A DNA stretch of 64,000 bases from Climacium dendroides. Lineage: Eukaryota > Streptophyta > Bryopsida > Hypnales > Climaciaceae. Shown piece after piece: positions 21,651-33,398 of the stretch (position 1 is the first letter of the stretch; the number at the start of each line of letters is the position of its first letter). The DNA lies in contig OX467090.1 in the NCBI GenBank assembly GCA_950106755.1, positions 3,658,001 to 3,722,000 of the forward strand, in the 5' to 3' direction. The position numbers and the translations under genes were made by a program. The notes beneath the pieces were generated by a model. The model had not been told where the DNA came from, searched no databases, and saw only the letters and a program-made list of their open reading frames with translations.

Positions 21651-23976
21651 TAGGATAAATCAATGTAGCATTTTTGCTTACTTGATTACAATATTCTAGA
21701 TTAAATGCAATTTGAATATTTATTTGCATATCTAGTAGTACAATAAGCTAATCAATAATAAAATGTTATAAATGGAGGATGGAATATTGTCAACTTAGAA
21801 ATATTGACGTTTTCTTGAAGATATAATAAATAATATGTTTGTGGCCTAATTCTACTCAGCATTACAACCCATACTAGTAATGTATAAAAAATAAGTAATA
21901 CTAAATGTTTTTAAGTATATAGAATTCAAGGGGTGTTTATACATTAGAGAAAATTTGGACTCTCCAAAAGGCTGCAAAGGGTTGACAAGCCAATCTAATT
22001 CCAGAGCCCCTATCAAGCTACAAAAAGAACAGAAGATCTGACAAAAAAATAAGAGTCATTATGTGTGAATATTGGGACTAGCAAGGAGTATGTATTTGTT
22101 TTTTATTTCACAATTGTCAAAAGAAGGCACTTCGGGAGTATTTTAATGAAACTGTCCAATTGTATTGCATTCCCCTATCCAAATGCACTTATGGTTGTGG
22201 CATTGAAGGTCATATATCATTTGAATTTTTCATCTATTGATTCTCTTTTGATTAACTATGTGGAGGAGTTTACACATTGTGAATGACACAATGTCTATAT
22301 TTGCCATGAATGACAACAATCAACATAAACTTCATAGTGACTTTAGTCCTAGATAGATCTAATGAAAGTTCTAATTATAAATTAATATAAAATTTTAGTC
22401 TATACCATAATGTTCAAAACTAGAGGAATGGTAACTTCTAGATTTGTTACTTAGACATATTTTGTACTTGATATGAATTTCATTTACTCATTCTTCATAA
22501 AATCATAGTAATTTAAAATTTGGAAATTGTAAGACATATAGGAGACATGTGATTTCATCTCTAAAAAATAAAATAAAAAAATTCTACTCTTATTTAGTGA
22601 GAAGAAAATAGAGCATTCACAAGTACATGGTTGTTGAATGAGTACACATTTTAAAAGTGCATCATTTAGTGGTTAACATTGAATGGAAGGATGTCGAAAC
22701 CAAAATGTGTCCAATAGATGACTTTTAAGATAAATGTAGTCAGAAATGAAAAATAGACTTGTTGGTTCAAAAATTGAGTCACTAATTTTTTGGTATAGAA
22801 CCTTGGTCATAGGAAATTTGTATTCTTTCAAGGTAAATTGTATAAGGATATGGAGGTAAAATATTTTCAGTTAAATAATTTTCTAAGATCATTGTGGAAT
22901 TGAAGAATGCATCCATTGGTCAAAAATAAAAAAACTTCGATTATTTTTGACATAATACCTTGGTCGGTGATAAGGTCTTTTCTTATTCATGGTTTAGGTG
23001 AGAAGAAACCCCAACTTCATGATTGGTTGAGAAGTACAACCCAACCCCTAGCAAAAAGTAATAAATAATCTATGGAAGTATAGTTGTTGGTGGAATAAGA
23101 GCAATCCCATGGCAAGGCACCAAGGGACCAAGACATAGCCAATGCATGAGCCCAAGATGAGTTTTTGCCCCTCAACAAACTCGCCTAATATAAATTTATG
23201 CCTGGCCGGCTGGCCCATGCCAAGATTTGCAAAGTAGGCAAGCAAATAGTACCATTTAGGCATACCACGCTAAGTGATTTTGGTGCAATTTTCCATGTAC
23301 CAACCACCAACTATTACAAATTACAAAAGCTAATGGAAGCTCGTGGAAGGTCTTAGAAACTCGTGTAAACTTATCAACAAGCTTCTTATTCAACGTAAGC
23401 AACTCAAAAAGTTTCTAAGCTTGTAGAAGCAATTTAGTGTATATAGATGTCGAGATTGAAAGGTTCCTCATTCTTGACAATTCACTCTAATGTCTAAATT
23501 GTAGCTCTCAACCATAGTTCTAAATTCAAAGCCTTACTACTTGTACTTTTATTTTCTTAAACACATCGTTTGGATTTGAATCTTTGGTCCTAGCTCCAAT
23601 ATTGTACTTCTTGAATTCTAATATGAAGTTGTATTACATCCATTCCACCAGCTAGCTCTCAAATAAGTTCCACACTTGGTACAATAAGCTACTATATTCT
23701 TACTAGCAAAAAAATAAATGTCCAATAGTTACCATTATTTGTACAAATGAATCAAATACCAATATCATTGTTTCAATTACCATCAAGAATTAGAACTTCT
23801 ATGGCAAAATGAAGGAATGGTTTCATTGGCATTTGTTGAGAAACTAATGTGGAGAGGTTGTTTTTATATTGAAATTTATTGTCCATGATGAATCCTCAAA
23901 GGTTATGGGATAATTTGAAGATGAGAGCTTGATGGGTCATTGTCAAAACTTTGAAATTGTGTTTTGAGTAGAATAC
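21651..23976. other. AT-rich intergenic tract
   Basis: No gene or clear element was recognised, apart from scattered phrases shared with other AT-rich tracts. For example, 'agagaaaatttggactctcca' occurs at about 21955 and also at about 11897. Confidence 0.45.
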
Positions 23977-24319
23977 TAGAATTTCAGACCTCATTTAGGT
24001 ATAGTAGAATAATTTTTTTCAAAAAATGAGGAATTAAGTTAATGTAGAAAATCAATCTAAATTTCATCTTCAAAAATTCGTTTGAGATTTAGATCCTCTA
24101 ATAAAAAGTTATGAACAAAATTCATAGAGGGATTGGAAGAAATTTTTTTTTTACATTTTCAAACATCTTCTCTAAATTTTGATCATAACTTTTGATTGGA
24201 GGTTCTAAACCTCAAGCAAATTCTTAAAGATGAAAGTTAGATTGATTTTCCATATTAGCTTAGTTCAACATTTTTTGAAAAAAGTTTTCAACTATGTTTA
24301 AATGAGATTTAAAATTCTA
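23977..24319. mobile_element. M3 foldback element, copy b
   Basis: The left end AGAATTTCAGACCTCATTTA and inverted right end AGAATTTTAAATCTCATTTA enclose two arms that share a phrase like 'atcataacttttgattggag' in opposite orientations. It is homologous to 4369-4711 along its length. Confidence 0.55.
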
Positions 24320-24350
24320 CTAATCTACTCCAAACGCAATTCCTACTTTT

Positions 24351-24671
24351 ATGGGGAATTTTGTTAAAATGGTGGTATTCCATGTGCCATTTTCAGAGCA
24401 CCCACTTTGAATCCTAAAAGTGACATGTAGGATATGTATAGTTTTAAGAAGTCTTGAACTTTTATAGATTTAAAAAATCTAAGACTAGTATAGATTTCAA
24501 ATTGTATGATTTAAATTATAAAAGTAACATCTATCATTGATGTAGATTTCACACATTTACAAAGGTATAGATTTAAAACATCTAGAATGATTATACATTT
24601 CAAACCGCCCACTTTGAACTATAAAAACTACCAAAGTAGAGGAATTTTATCATTTTAACGAAATTGTGCAT
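24351..24671 (-). mobile_element. M1 MITE copy i
   Basis: A 321-bp copy starting ATGGGGAATTTTG and ending TTGTGCAT. The flanks TTTT and TTTC match at three of four positions, in keeping with an older insertion. Confidence 0.7.
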
Positions 24672-25345
24672 TTTCTATTTAACAATGAGCGGTTAAGTTC
24701 TTATTTAAATAATTATAATTAACATATCCCAAATGGATTGTTCTACTGCTCCTACCACCCCATATATATATAAAGAGCTTCTCATGTCTCCCAAATATTC
24801 AAAATTAGAAAAAAATGCTCATAAAGCCATATGAGGTAGTGCTTAAAGAATTAAATGTTAAATCTTTTATAGTTTAATTTTCAAGCTACAAAACTATTTC
24901 ACATTGAATACTTCACTTGGTACCCCTCTTGGTGTATCCATCGTGGAGCAAAGGAAGAGTGGTGAGGCCTATTAGTGGATGAAATCCATCAATATTTTTC
25001 TTAGGGTATCATCCTTTGTTTGATCTTTAGACTCTAAGTCCTACATTCTTATTTGAGTGGTTACCATACCTACAATAAAATGTCAAATTTGTTAAATTGA
25101 CAATATTTCATAGGTCATTTGACATTAATTTCCATTACCTTGTTGTACCAATAGATATGCTAATTTGTATGCCAATTGTTTTTCATCCACAATATTGTTG
25201 TCTGCTTGCTAATTAAGCTAGAATTTTGAGCTCCATCTTTCTTTTAGAGTTTGCAAACATTACATTCCTTTCTTACTTGAGGGTCCATCTTTCTATTTCC
25301 ATTGAATTGCTCAAATTTTCAAAAATTAATGTTAAAAATGAGTTC
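24672..25345. other. AT-rich intergenic tract
   Basis: Nothing recognised. Confidence 0.5.
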
Positions 25346-25392
25346 ATGGGGAATTTCATTAAAATGGCGATTATTCTGTGACTTTGGCATTT
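25346..25392 (+). mobile_element. M1 terminal fragment at the inverted-repeat breakpoint
   Basis: ATGGGGAATTTCATTAAAAT and the following 'actttggca' correspond to the first 45 bp or so of an M1 element. The sequence then passes directly into the left inverted arm at 25394. The rest of the M1 is missing, so the breakpoint of the inverted duplication lies within it or just beside it. Confidence 0.6.
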
Positions 25393-26014
25393 GGCAGGGA
25401 CACCATGCCACGTCAAGCTAGTAGTTATAAGCTACTGCTACCGACACTTCAACCAATCAACAGTATGTGTCGCCCAGTGCCGTCGTTCACCACATTCAGG
25501 CGACCTTCAGAGAGTGCAATGCAAATGCAAATGGGCCCGGACGCACATGGCTTTGACAATCTCGTCGCTTCATACACGTACAAGACACACACGTTTGATC
25601 GGAAGGGGATGCTTCATTAAGAAATAATTTCTCTTCACTTCCAGGTCTTTTACACATTGCCAACCAGGAATTGGCTCAGACCAAAGAATGGCAGCTACTC
25701 TACGTCAGGCCCCCTGCTCTAAAAAAAGGGGTCCCAAAGAATGTTTGTATGAATGATCTACGATTCCGAATGTCGGAACGAGCGGGTCAACTAATGTGAC
25801 ACCAATGTTTTGGGGCAGATCTGCCGAAAGGATGAAGCCTCGGAGAAGAATTCTCTCTCTCGAGATGCTGAACCATCGCCTCCGCATTTCCTGCTTGGGC
25901 AACTGGTCACTCGGGGTGACTACCATTGCTCGGTGTTTTGTATTGATCGCAGTATGTACAAAATTGTTGAATTTCAGTTGCCGCCTAATCTCCAAGTACC
26001 CAATTCGGATTCTT

Positions 26015-26200
26015 TCAGAACCCCTTTCCGGGTCTCCACTTGGAGGATCCTCCGTCCCCTTCACAGACGTCGTCGCAGCCGCAGCAGTGCGAGGGCGGCC
26101 TCCATCTGGAGGAGCCGCCATCGCCTTCGCAGTCTTCGTAGTCCCCAGAGTAGGATGACGGGTTCCATTTCGAACCACCTCCATCACCTTCCGCACCCAT
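26015..26200 (-). CDS. Diverged GDGG-repeat microprotein, left-arm copy (61 aa)
   Basis: A 61-residue protein with three spaced core blocks: GDGGGSKWNPSS at about residues 5-16, GDGGSSRWRPPS at 26-37 and GDGGSSKWRPGKGF at 48-61. The linkers are acidic and cysteine-rich (SGDYEDCE, HCCGCDDVCE) and quite unlike the short linkers of copies 1-4. Synonymous codons differ freely from the other copies, whereas GDGG, W and P are kept. The AUG is the first in the transcript predicted from the TATA box at 26534-26527. Identical in sequence to the right-arm copy. The cysteines could bind a metal or form disulfides, which is speculation. Confidence 0.6.
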   Translation of the reverse strand: MGAEGDGGGSKWNPSSYSGDYEDCEGDGGSSRWRPPSHCCGCDDVCEGDGGSSKWRPGKGF

Positions 26201-26526
26201 TGCAATGCCTTGCTAGCACAGGAAGAACCTCAGACAAGTGCAGAACTCTAATTTGCTGTGAAATCTTACTACGAATTTGTGTACTCACTTACTTAGATAG
26301 AAACTGGGCTGATCTCTGAACCGTGGATCAAAACTCGCACTGCCCTTTCGCAAGAATTGAATTAATACGCAAGCCGGGACTCCTCTGGAACCAACGAACC
26401 CGTGACTGGAGATTGATCTTTGAGTTGGCTCGTAACTCGAATCGAATGCGACGTCGAGGGGTCGACTGATGAATGTATTGAAGAGCTGGACTGAGTTGTG
26501 AATGAGGAATGGAGGCCAGTGCGGGT

Positions 26527-26534
26527 CCTTATAT
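26527..26534 (-). promoter_or_regulatory. TATA box of the left-arm gene
   Basis: ATATAAGG on the minus strand, about 327 nt upstream of the AUG. The mirror site in the right arm is 31891-31898. Confidence 0.55.
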
Positions 26535-26929
26535 TATGGGGTGGGGAGCTTGCGTTCCACTGCGCAGCCAGTCTCGTGCCGTGGGCTGGAGTGTGGCACT
26601 CCTGGTCAAAGCTGCTGACCCTCGCAACGCGGGGAAGCCTTGGTCACACAGCGTTTCCGTAGAGGATGGATGAGGAAGGAGCGACCTTGGATGAGAAAGG
26701 TCGCAGCGCCCTTGGATGAGAACGAGGGTGCCTTCGTCAAAGCTCCTGCTCCTGTTTGCAGAGGCGGCAACACTGATGAATGCCCAAAAGGAGGACCACG
26801 GCGAACGAAGGGAGGGTGCCAACAAAAGGAACAGATAAAACTGAAAGAAAAAGAAAGAAAAAAAGAAAGCGCTGGACCTGGGTCCTGGGAGGCACGTACT
26901 AGGCTCTCAGTGCAGAAATGGAGGAGCTC

Positions 26930-27599
26930 CGTTGCTCTTGAATTAACCTTTGAAGGATGAGATGGTCACCATGGAAATCATCTGTTTGGGTGTGGTGTCA
27001 ATTGTTGGCTTAAAAAAATGCAAAAGCACTCTTTGTGTTAAGAAATGTAGTGTGAACGCTCCCCATAATGCATGGTGGATTAGTCAATTAAGTAGTTGGT
27101 GGTATTACTTAGCCAATACAGAGAGAGTATTATTGATAATCTCTCTCCTTTTGTATATACTTTCATCCTTCAATGTTAGTGAGTGTATTTTTTTCTTGCA
27201 TACTTTGGTGTTTTGTGTTTTGAGCTTTTGTTTCGTTTCATATATTCAACACTTTATCAGCACGCTCTTATGTTCTTGTTCCAATGCCCTCACACTTTTG
27301 TTTAAAATTTTTAGCATTTAGTTTAGAATGTTTTTAGAGGAGGTTTTGCAGCCCCCTATCTCTCTTCTCTGTTGTTGTTGGGTGTCTCCCTTCCCACTTT
27401 GGGCCTCCCCGTCTCCTTCCAGTCCTCCACAACCTTTTTCTACATCCCTACCACTCTACACAGAGCCCCCAACCTCCCAAGTCCATATGGCCTCACCTCC
27501 CCTCTAGCCTTCATCTTCTCTGCTTTGCATTCACACCCTAGCTTAGGCACTCACAGACCCTTTTGTCTTTCTCTCTGTTGCCCTCCTACCTCCTTTGAA
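26930..27599. other. Spacer with an LTR-like fragment and a pyrimidine-rich stretch
   Basis: The start (26940-27030) resembles 17530-17625. At about 27060-27252 the sequence looks like an LTR end: it closes with 'attcaaca' and is followed by TTTATCAGCACG, which resembles primer-binding sites found after some plant Copia LTRs. Then comes C/T-rich sequence to 27599. No gene is supported. Confidence 0.35.
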
Positions 27600-27845
27600 G
27601 GCACTCTAGGGATGAGAAAAGAGGTGCCTTGGATGAGAAAGGTCGCAATGCCCTTGGATGAGAACAAGGGTGCCTTCGTCAAAGTTCCTACAAAGATGAA
27701 TGCCCAAAAAGGAAGACCACGGTGAACAAAATGAGGGTGCCATCAAAAGAAACGGATGACACTAAAAGAAAAAGAAGAAGAAAGCACTAGACCTGGGTCA
27801 AAGGAGGCACGTGCCAGGCTCTCAGTATAAGAAGTAGAGGAGCTC
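27600..27845 (-). repeat. Partial, degenerate direct copy of the arm promoter region
   Basis: It matches about 26660-26930 in the same orientation ('gatgagaaaggtcgca', 'gtgccttcgtcaaag', 'gatgaatgcccaaaa', 'ctctcagt...gaggagctcc') with many substitutions and a small deletion. It is older than the arm duplication and lacks the TATA box, leader and coding part. Confidence 0.6.
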
Positions 27846-30800
27846 CTTTGCTTGTTGATCTTGCATTAGAGCATCCCTACCCGTCTTACAAAATATTAAA
27901 TTGTTAAGAATTCATTCATGGAATTGAAAAATACCAATGCCAATGGTTGTAATGTTGTATTAAAAAATCTACACCTAATGTTTCTATTTTTTTTCAAAAT
28001 TTTTGAAAAATGAATTCAATAAAGGACTTCAAAGTTTATTCTCGAATAGAGATTCAATAACTACCCGCAAACTATCCACCACTAAAAATCCTCATAACTT
28101 TCATCTCATTAATCAAAATGGAATGCTTAAAAGCTTTTCACCTACATATAATATAGAGAACCAATTTCAAATTTTTATTTCTTAAAAAAGAAATTTTTTT
28201 AGATTTGCCCGAACTGCCCGGCCTTGCAAAAAAATACAGATCATGCAATAACTTTTTAACCATGTAGTCAAAAATTATGAAAATTATTGGGCCTTAAAGC
28301 TACTTCTTAACCATATGTTGTGTGAAAATTTCAAAGAAAAAAAATAAAAATTCCATTTATAATGAACTACCCAAAATATCTATAATGCCAAAAAAAGTGT
28401 TTGAGACTTTAAGGATCAAGGTTTAAGATTTCAACACAAAGGGAAAGAGGTTTTGACCTGACTAATTGATTTGTTGCAATTGAGCTCTTGCATATAAATT
28501 CTATACTCATTATTCATATGGCCTATTTGCCATTTACAATTTACCTCCTTGATTAACAATTAAGCTTATGTCATCTCACATCTTGTTGACAACTAATAAA
28601 GAAAAGAAGATGAGTTTTATTGCACCTTACTATAGTAAATTAAAAGACTTTTAATCTTCTTTCTTTAAAACTTTTGCAATACAAAATTTGAATTATATTT
28701 TTTGGATGTTAAAGAATTGATTTGAGAATTTGGAAAAGAAATATTTTAGGAAAACAACTTGATTTTCATTCTTCAAAAAATTGTTAAGTGGGAGTGGGTA
28801 CCTGATAGAAAAGGTGAGATTATTCTAGCAAGGGAACTAAATCCTATGAGAAATCCTATGGACTTTTTTTTTAAATGTGAAAATTGAGTTTAAAAATGGA
28901 TTCAACATGTTATTTCTTCAAGAAAATGCTATGATTGCTTTAAAACACGATTCTTTATAACTTTTACATCACTAATCCACCAAGGAATGAATCAAATCTT
29001 TCTATATACTTAAAAATATAATTTATAATAAATAAAATTTTAATGATTTTATTAAAACTATTTTATTTTGGATAGCTAAACTTTTGTTCATGGGCACCAA
29101 TTGAAATAATTATTATAATATTAGAAAGCTAATTTATTTTCACATTTTAATCTCTAATAGACAATTTTTCACCAAGTAGACAATTAGAAACTTGGATAGG
29201 TTACTATGAAGTCAATTTTTGAGCAAAAGAAAGTGAAATTCTTATTCAAGTTGCACAATTCTATATGCTTCTCCAAAATGTAATTTTTTTCTGATCAAAT
29301 GGCCTAGGCAAAAGTTATGGAGCTCAAAACTTAGAGGTAGCTTAGATAGTATGCTAATAAAGAAGGCAAGCAGTAGGGAAAGCAATCACACAAGCTATGA
29401 AATTTTTTTCATTAACTTTGAGTGCTTACATTTTGCAATCTATAAGGTCTAAAGGGCTGACATTTTTTCTAAACATTTTCATAGTAGTATAGAAAAATAA
29501 TGTCTGTTTGAAAATGAAAATTGAAACTTCTTTTCCAAATTTCATTCAATGCATCAGAAATGCCAATTTTAAAACAATCTTAGAACCACTAGTACAAATT
29601 CTAATGAAAATTGATGAGACTCATTTTTAATTTTAATAATAATAAAATTTATGAATATAAATATTTTTTTCACTTTTGGAATTTCAATTCTTCTTAAAAT
29701 GGATTTTTAAAGAAAAATTAATATTTTACTAGCTACGAATAGTTGCTTTTTTTAGACATCCAAGCCCAAGATGTTTTGGTTATATTAGACACCTCTACTA
29801 TCTTTGAAAATTAGCATGGAAGTAACTAATATAACTACCTATCCAATGGTCCCAATTCTTGAAATTGGATAGTGCCTATTTTTTGACAAAGTTGAATCAA
29901 ACTTGCTAACCTTGTTGGAAAGGGTCCATAATTTCTTTTCTTTAAATGATATAATCTTGCAATATGTGGTCAAAATGATTTTTAAAAATTCCAATAAATT
30001 TCTATAGTAGTTTAGTAAAAAATTTTATAGTTGAAAGTTTGAAACATGTTTTTATCATTTCAATGATTTCAAGCATTAGAAAATGACAGGTTTAGACACA
30101 TTTTATGAAAAATAGTCAAGGAACTTTTGGGTTTCAAGGTGTGTGCAAGAAACATGTAGGACTTGTAGATTCACAATCTTGCAATTGGAAATTCTTAAGG
30201 TGAATTTTAGATTCCAAATTGAAGTATTTTACCTCCTAGAGTTTGAACTTGATCTATAGGTGGTTTATTTTTAAATAGAAAAAAACAAAATACCTATCTA
30301 CAATCACATCACACGAAGTTATCCTTTGTGATAACTTTTAAAGTATAATCTAGAAGAATTTGAATTTTTTATTGAAGATGTTTGAATTCATTCAAATCAC
30401 ACTTTTTTAGAAATAAAAAAAAATATTCCAAAGTGAATTTTGATAATTTTTCTCACTTTTCACTTTATTGTTTTTTTAGTACTATCAAGTATCAAACTTT
30501 AATGATCTAGAGCTAACTTAAACCTAAAAATAAACTAAAAACATTTCAAAAAAATTGAAGTTAAACATTTGATGCAAAACATTTCAAAAAGTTATAGAAT
30601 AGATTTTGGAAAGCTATAAATTGATTGGGGTTGTGCATGTTGGGCCTTATAACCTCATATATTTTGGGGGTGACCAACTTTGTAGATTTCATATGTGAAA
30701 AGAAATTTGAAAGATTTTTGAACATATTGACTTTTCCAACATATTGACTACATGGACAAGTTATAGCGTATACATATTTCTTTTCTAAAAATGTTGAAAT

Positions 30801-31495
30801 ACAAAAGCCTTCACCTTTTAAAAGTGCTAGTGAAGCCTATGTTTAAAGTTAAATTTTAGTACTGATTGAACTTGCAATTGGTAGTAAAAGTCATTTTATA
30901 ATCTTAGATTAATGTACTTGAACAAGGTAATCAAAGAATCCTATGCTTGATTTCATTTAAAAAAAATATTGATGAAGACTATAACTATGCTTTTGGAATG
31001 AATGGTAATGCTTAAGAAGTATTTGAATGAAATTTTAAGTTAAACATTTGATGCAAAAAATAACATTTAACCCCTAAATGCTTAAGGCTTGTTTTTAGCT
31101 TCTCGAGATTTGCTTTAAATTGAACAAAAGCCAACATTTTGATAAGTTGAATCAATTTTTTTTAATTGTAACCGTACAAATTCAAACTAGACATGTTAGA
31201 GATCACATAGGAAAAGAAAATTGATTCTTAAAGATTTATTTAACTTCACAATATTTAAAACGCAAAAATTCGATGCCTTGGACAATTAGGGAATGAAAAC
31301 AAAGACATGAGGTTGAGGTTGTAGCCAAAGGATAGGAGTCAAGGAAGGAGAGAGAGGGAGAGCCAAGGTAGGGAGTGAAGGGAACGGGCTGAGGGAACGG
31401 AGGGGTAGCACGGGCCCCACTGCGTCCGACAGCCCCGTTTGGCTCGAGGGGGGGAGTTTAACGTCCAGCTTAATGCAAGACCCCAGCAAACAACA
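27846..31495. other. AT-rich spacer between the inverted arms
   Basis: No gene recognised. Phrases such as 'gttatagaatagattttgga' and 'catttaacccctaaatgc' show that it is made partly of the dispersed AT-rich repeats also seen at 1-1500 and 37.7-39.3 kb. From about 31300 it becomes G-rich (purine-rich tract) before the right arm. Confidence 0.45.
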
Positions 31496-31890
31496 GAGCT
31501 CCTCCATTTCTGCACTGAGAGCCTAGTACGTGCCTCCCAGGACCCAGGTCCAGCGCTTTCTTTTTTTCTTTCTTTTTCTTTCAGTTTTATCTGTTCCTTT
31601 TGTTGGCACCCTCCCTTCGTTCGCCGTGGTCCTCCTTTTGGGCATTCATCAGTGTTGCCGCCTCTGCAAACAGGAGCAGGAGCTTTGACGAAGGCACCCT
31701 CGTTCTCATCCAAGGGCGCTGCGACCTTTCTCATCCAAGGTCGCTCCTTCCTCATCCATCCTCTACGGAAACGCTGTGTGACCAAGGCTTCCCCGCGTTG
31801 CGAGGGTCAGCAGCTTTGACCAGGAGTGCCACACTCCAGCCCACGGCACGAGACTGGCTGCGCAGTGGAACGCAAGCTCCCCACCCCATA

Positions 31891-31898
31891 ATATAAGG
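31891..31898 (+). promoter_or_regulatory. TATA box of the right-arm gene
   Basis: ATATAAGG, preceded by a C-rich stretch and followed about 30 bp later by 'tcctcattcacaactcagtcc', a plausible initiator region. The leader to 32225 contains no AUG. Confidence 0.55.
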
Positions 31899-32132
31899 AC
31901 CCGCACTGGCCTCCATTCCTCATTCACAACTCAGTCCAGCTCTTCAATACATTCATCAGTCGACCCCTCGACGTCGCATTCGATTCGAGTTACGAGCCAA
32001 CTCAAAGATCAATCTCCAGTCACGGGTTCGTTGGTTCCAGAGGAGTCCCGGCTTGCGTATTAATTCAATTCTTGCGAAAGGGCAGTGCGAGTTTTGATCC
32101 ACGGTTCAGAGATCAGCCCAGTTTCTATCTAA

Positions 32133-32212
32133 GTAAGTGAGTACACAAATTCGTAGTAAGATTTCACAGCAAATTAGAGTTCTGCACTTGTCTGAGGTTC
32201 TTCCTGTGCTAG
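32133..32212 (+). other. Candidate 5'-UTR intron of the right-arm gene
   Basis: An ideal donor GTAAGT at 32133 and a pyrimidine-bearing acceptor 'cttcctgtgctag' ending at 32212 would define an 80-nt intron just ahead of the AUG. No AUG occurs in the leader whether or not it is removed. The mirror site is in the left arm. Not verified. Confidence 0.35.
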
Positions 32213-32224
32213 CAAGGCATTGCA

Positions 32225-32410
32225 ATGGGTGCGGAAGGTGATGGAGGTGGTTCGAAATGGAACCCGTCATCCTACTCTGGGGACTACGAAGACTGCGAAG
32301 GCGATGGCGGCTCCTCCAGATGGAGGCCGCCCTCGCACTGCTGCGGCTGCGACGACGTCTGTGAAGGGGACGGAGGATCCTCCAAGTGGAGACCCGGAAA
32401 GGGGTTCTGA
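32225..32410 (+). CDS. Diverged GDGG-repeat microprotein, right-arm copy (61 aa)
   Basis: Encodes the same 61 residues as the left-arm gene at 26015-26200. The ATG sits in 'ttgcaATGGGTG' and is the first after the TATA box. Downstream of its stop, an overlapping frame that is open across 25705-26205 in the left arm is closed here by TAG at about 32520, the more visible of the two differences I found between the arms. That suggests the longer overlapping frame is not the product. Confidence 0.6.
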   Translation: MGAEGDGGGSKWNPSSYSGDYEDCEGDGGSSRWRPPSHCCGCDDVCEGDGGSSKWRPGKGF

Positions 32411-33398
32411 AAGAATCCGAATTGGGTACTTGGAGATTAGGCGGCAACTGAAATTCAACAATTTTGTACATACTGCGATCAATACAAAACACCGAGCAAT
32501 GGTAGTCACCCCGAGTGACTAGTTGCCCAAGCAGGAAATGCGGAGGCGATGGTTCAGCATCTCGAGAGAGAGAATTCTTCTCCGAGGCTTCATCCTTTCG
32601 GCAGATCTGCCCCAAAACATTGGTGTCACATTAGTTGACCCGCTCGTTCCGACATTCGGAATCGTAGATCATTCATACAAACATTCTTTGGGACCCCTTT
32701 TTTTAGAGCAGGGGGCCTGACGTAGAGTAGCTGCCATTCTTTGGTCTGAGCCAATTCCTGGTTGGCAATGTGTAAAAGACCTGGAAGTGAAGAGAAATTA
32801 TTTCTTAATGAAGCATCCCCTTCCGATCAAACGTGTGTGTCTTGTACGTGTATGAAGCGACGAGATTGTCAAAGCCATGTGCGTCCGGGCCCATTTGCAT
32901 TTGCATTGCACTCTCTGAAGGTCGCCTGAATGTGGTGAACGACGGCACTGGGCGACACATACTGTTGATTGGTTGAAGTGTCGGTAGCAGTAGCTTATAA
33001 CTACTAGCTTGACGTGGCACGGTGTCCCTGCACTGCTTTGTTGATTCGCTACTTTTGTTCAACTGCGCACACTGGTGACAAACTATCAGGCACGTACAGA
33101 CTTGTGTATAGCGGTGCTGTGCCCATACGTATTTTGGAGAGTCTCTAGTCCAATTGTAATCCCAGGTTGCTCGTTGAGACCAGCGAAGTCTGTTCCGTTG
33201 AAGGACTTTTCAGCTTCCCAACTCACGAGCTAATATCCAAAGAAGAGAACTAGGTTACAATCCAGATCGAATTCCCGATCGAATCCCGGATCGATTGGGC
33301 TTTGCAGGAGCTCGATGAAAGTGGAACCCACCGTGCGTGCATTAGGTGATGCACAGCAGAATCTAACCATGTTGACTGGTTCTAACGTCAATTTTCAG

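Larger units (their letters stand above)
25394..26929 (-). repeat. Left arm of a 1,536-bp inverted duplication
   Basis: Reverse complement of 31496-33031, of equal length, and colinear base for base: every paired coordinate adds to 58425. By eye I found only two substitutions (near 25408 and near 25894). Both arms carry a TATA box, leader and peptide gene pointing away from the 4.57-kb spacer. The outer flank of the right arm continues to match segment A, while the outer flank of this arm does not, so this arm is the derived copy. Confidence 0.9.
31496..33031 (+). repeat. Right arm of the inverted duplication (native copy)
   Basis: Mirror of 25394-26929. Homology with segment A (13752 onward) starts inside this arm at 32533 and continues through its outer end, with no break at 33031. 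This shows that the right arm lies in its ancestral context. Confidence 0.9.

Noticed and set aside
25705..26205. A 166-codon minus-strand frame in the left arm
   Set aside because: It begins at a TTG codon, is closed by TAG in the right arm, and overlaps the microprotein that uses the first AUG.
27372..27725. A 117-codon proline/serine/leucine-rich frame
   Set aside because: It is low-complexity C/T-rich sequence running into the degenerate promoter copy; no start context or domain supports it.
31339..31896. Long frames on both strands over the promoter part of the right arm (and mirror frames at 26529-26960)
   Set aside because: They lie upstream of the TATA box in GC-rich DNA, occur on both strands, and the partial copy at 27600-27845 breaks them.
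25394..33031. Interpretation of the whole 7.6 kb as one transposon with long terminal inverted repeats
   Set aside because: The outer flanks show no target duplication, and the right flank is contiguous with the ancestral paralogous segment.
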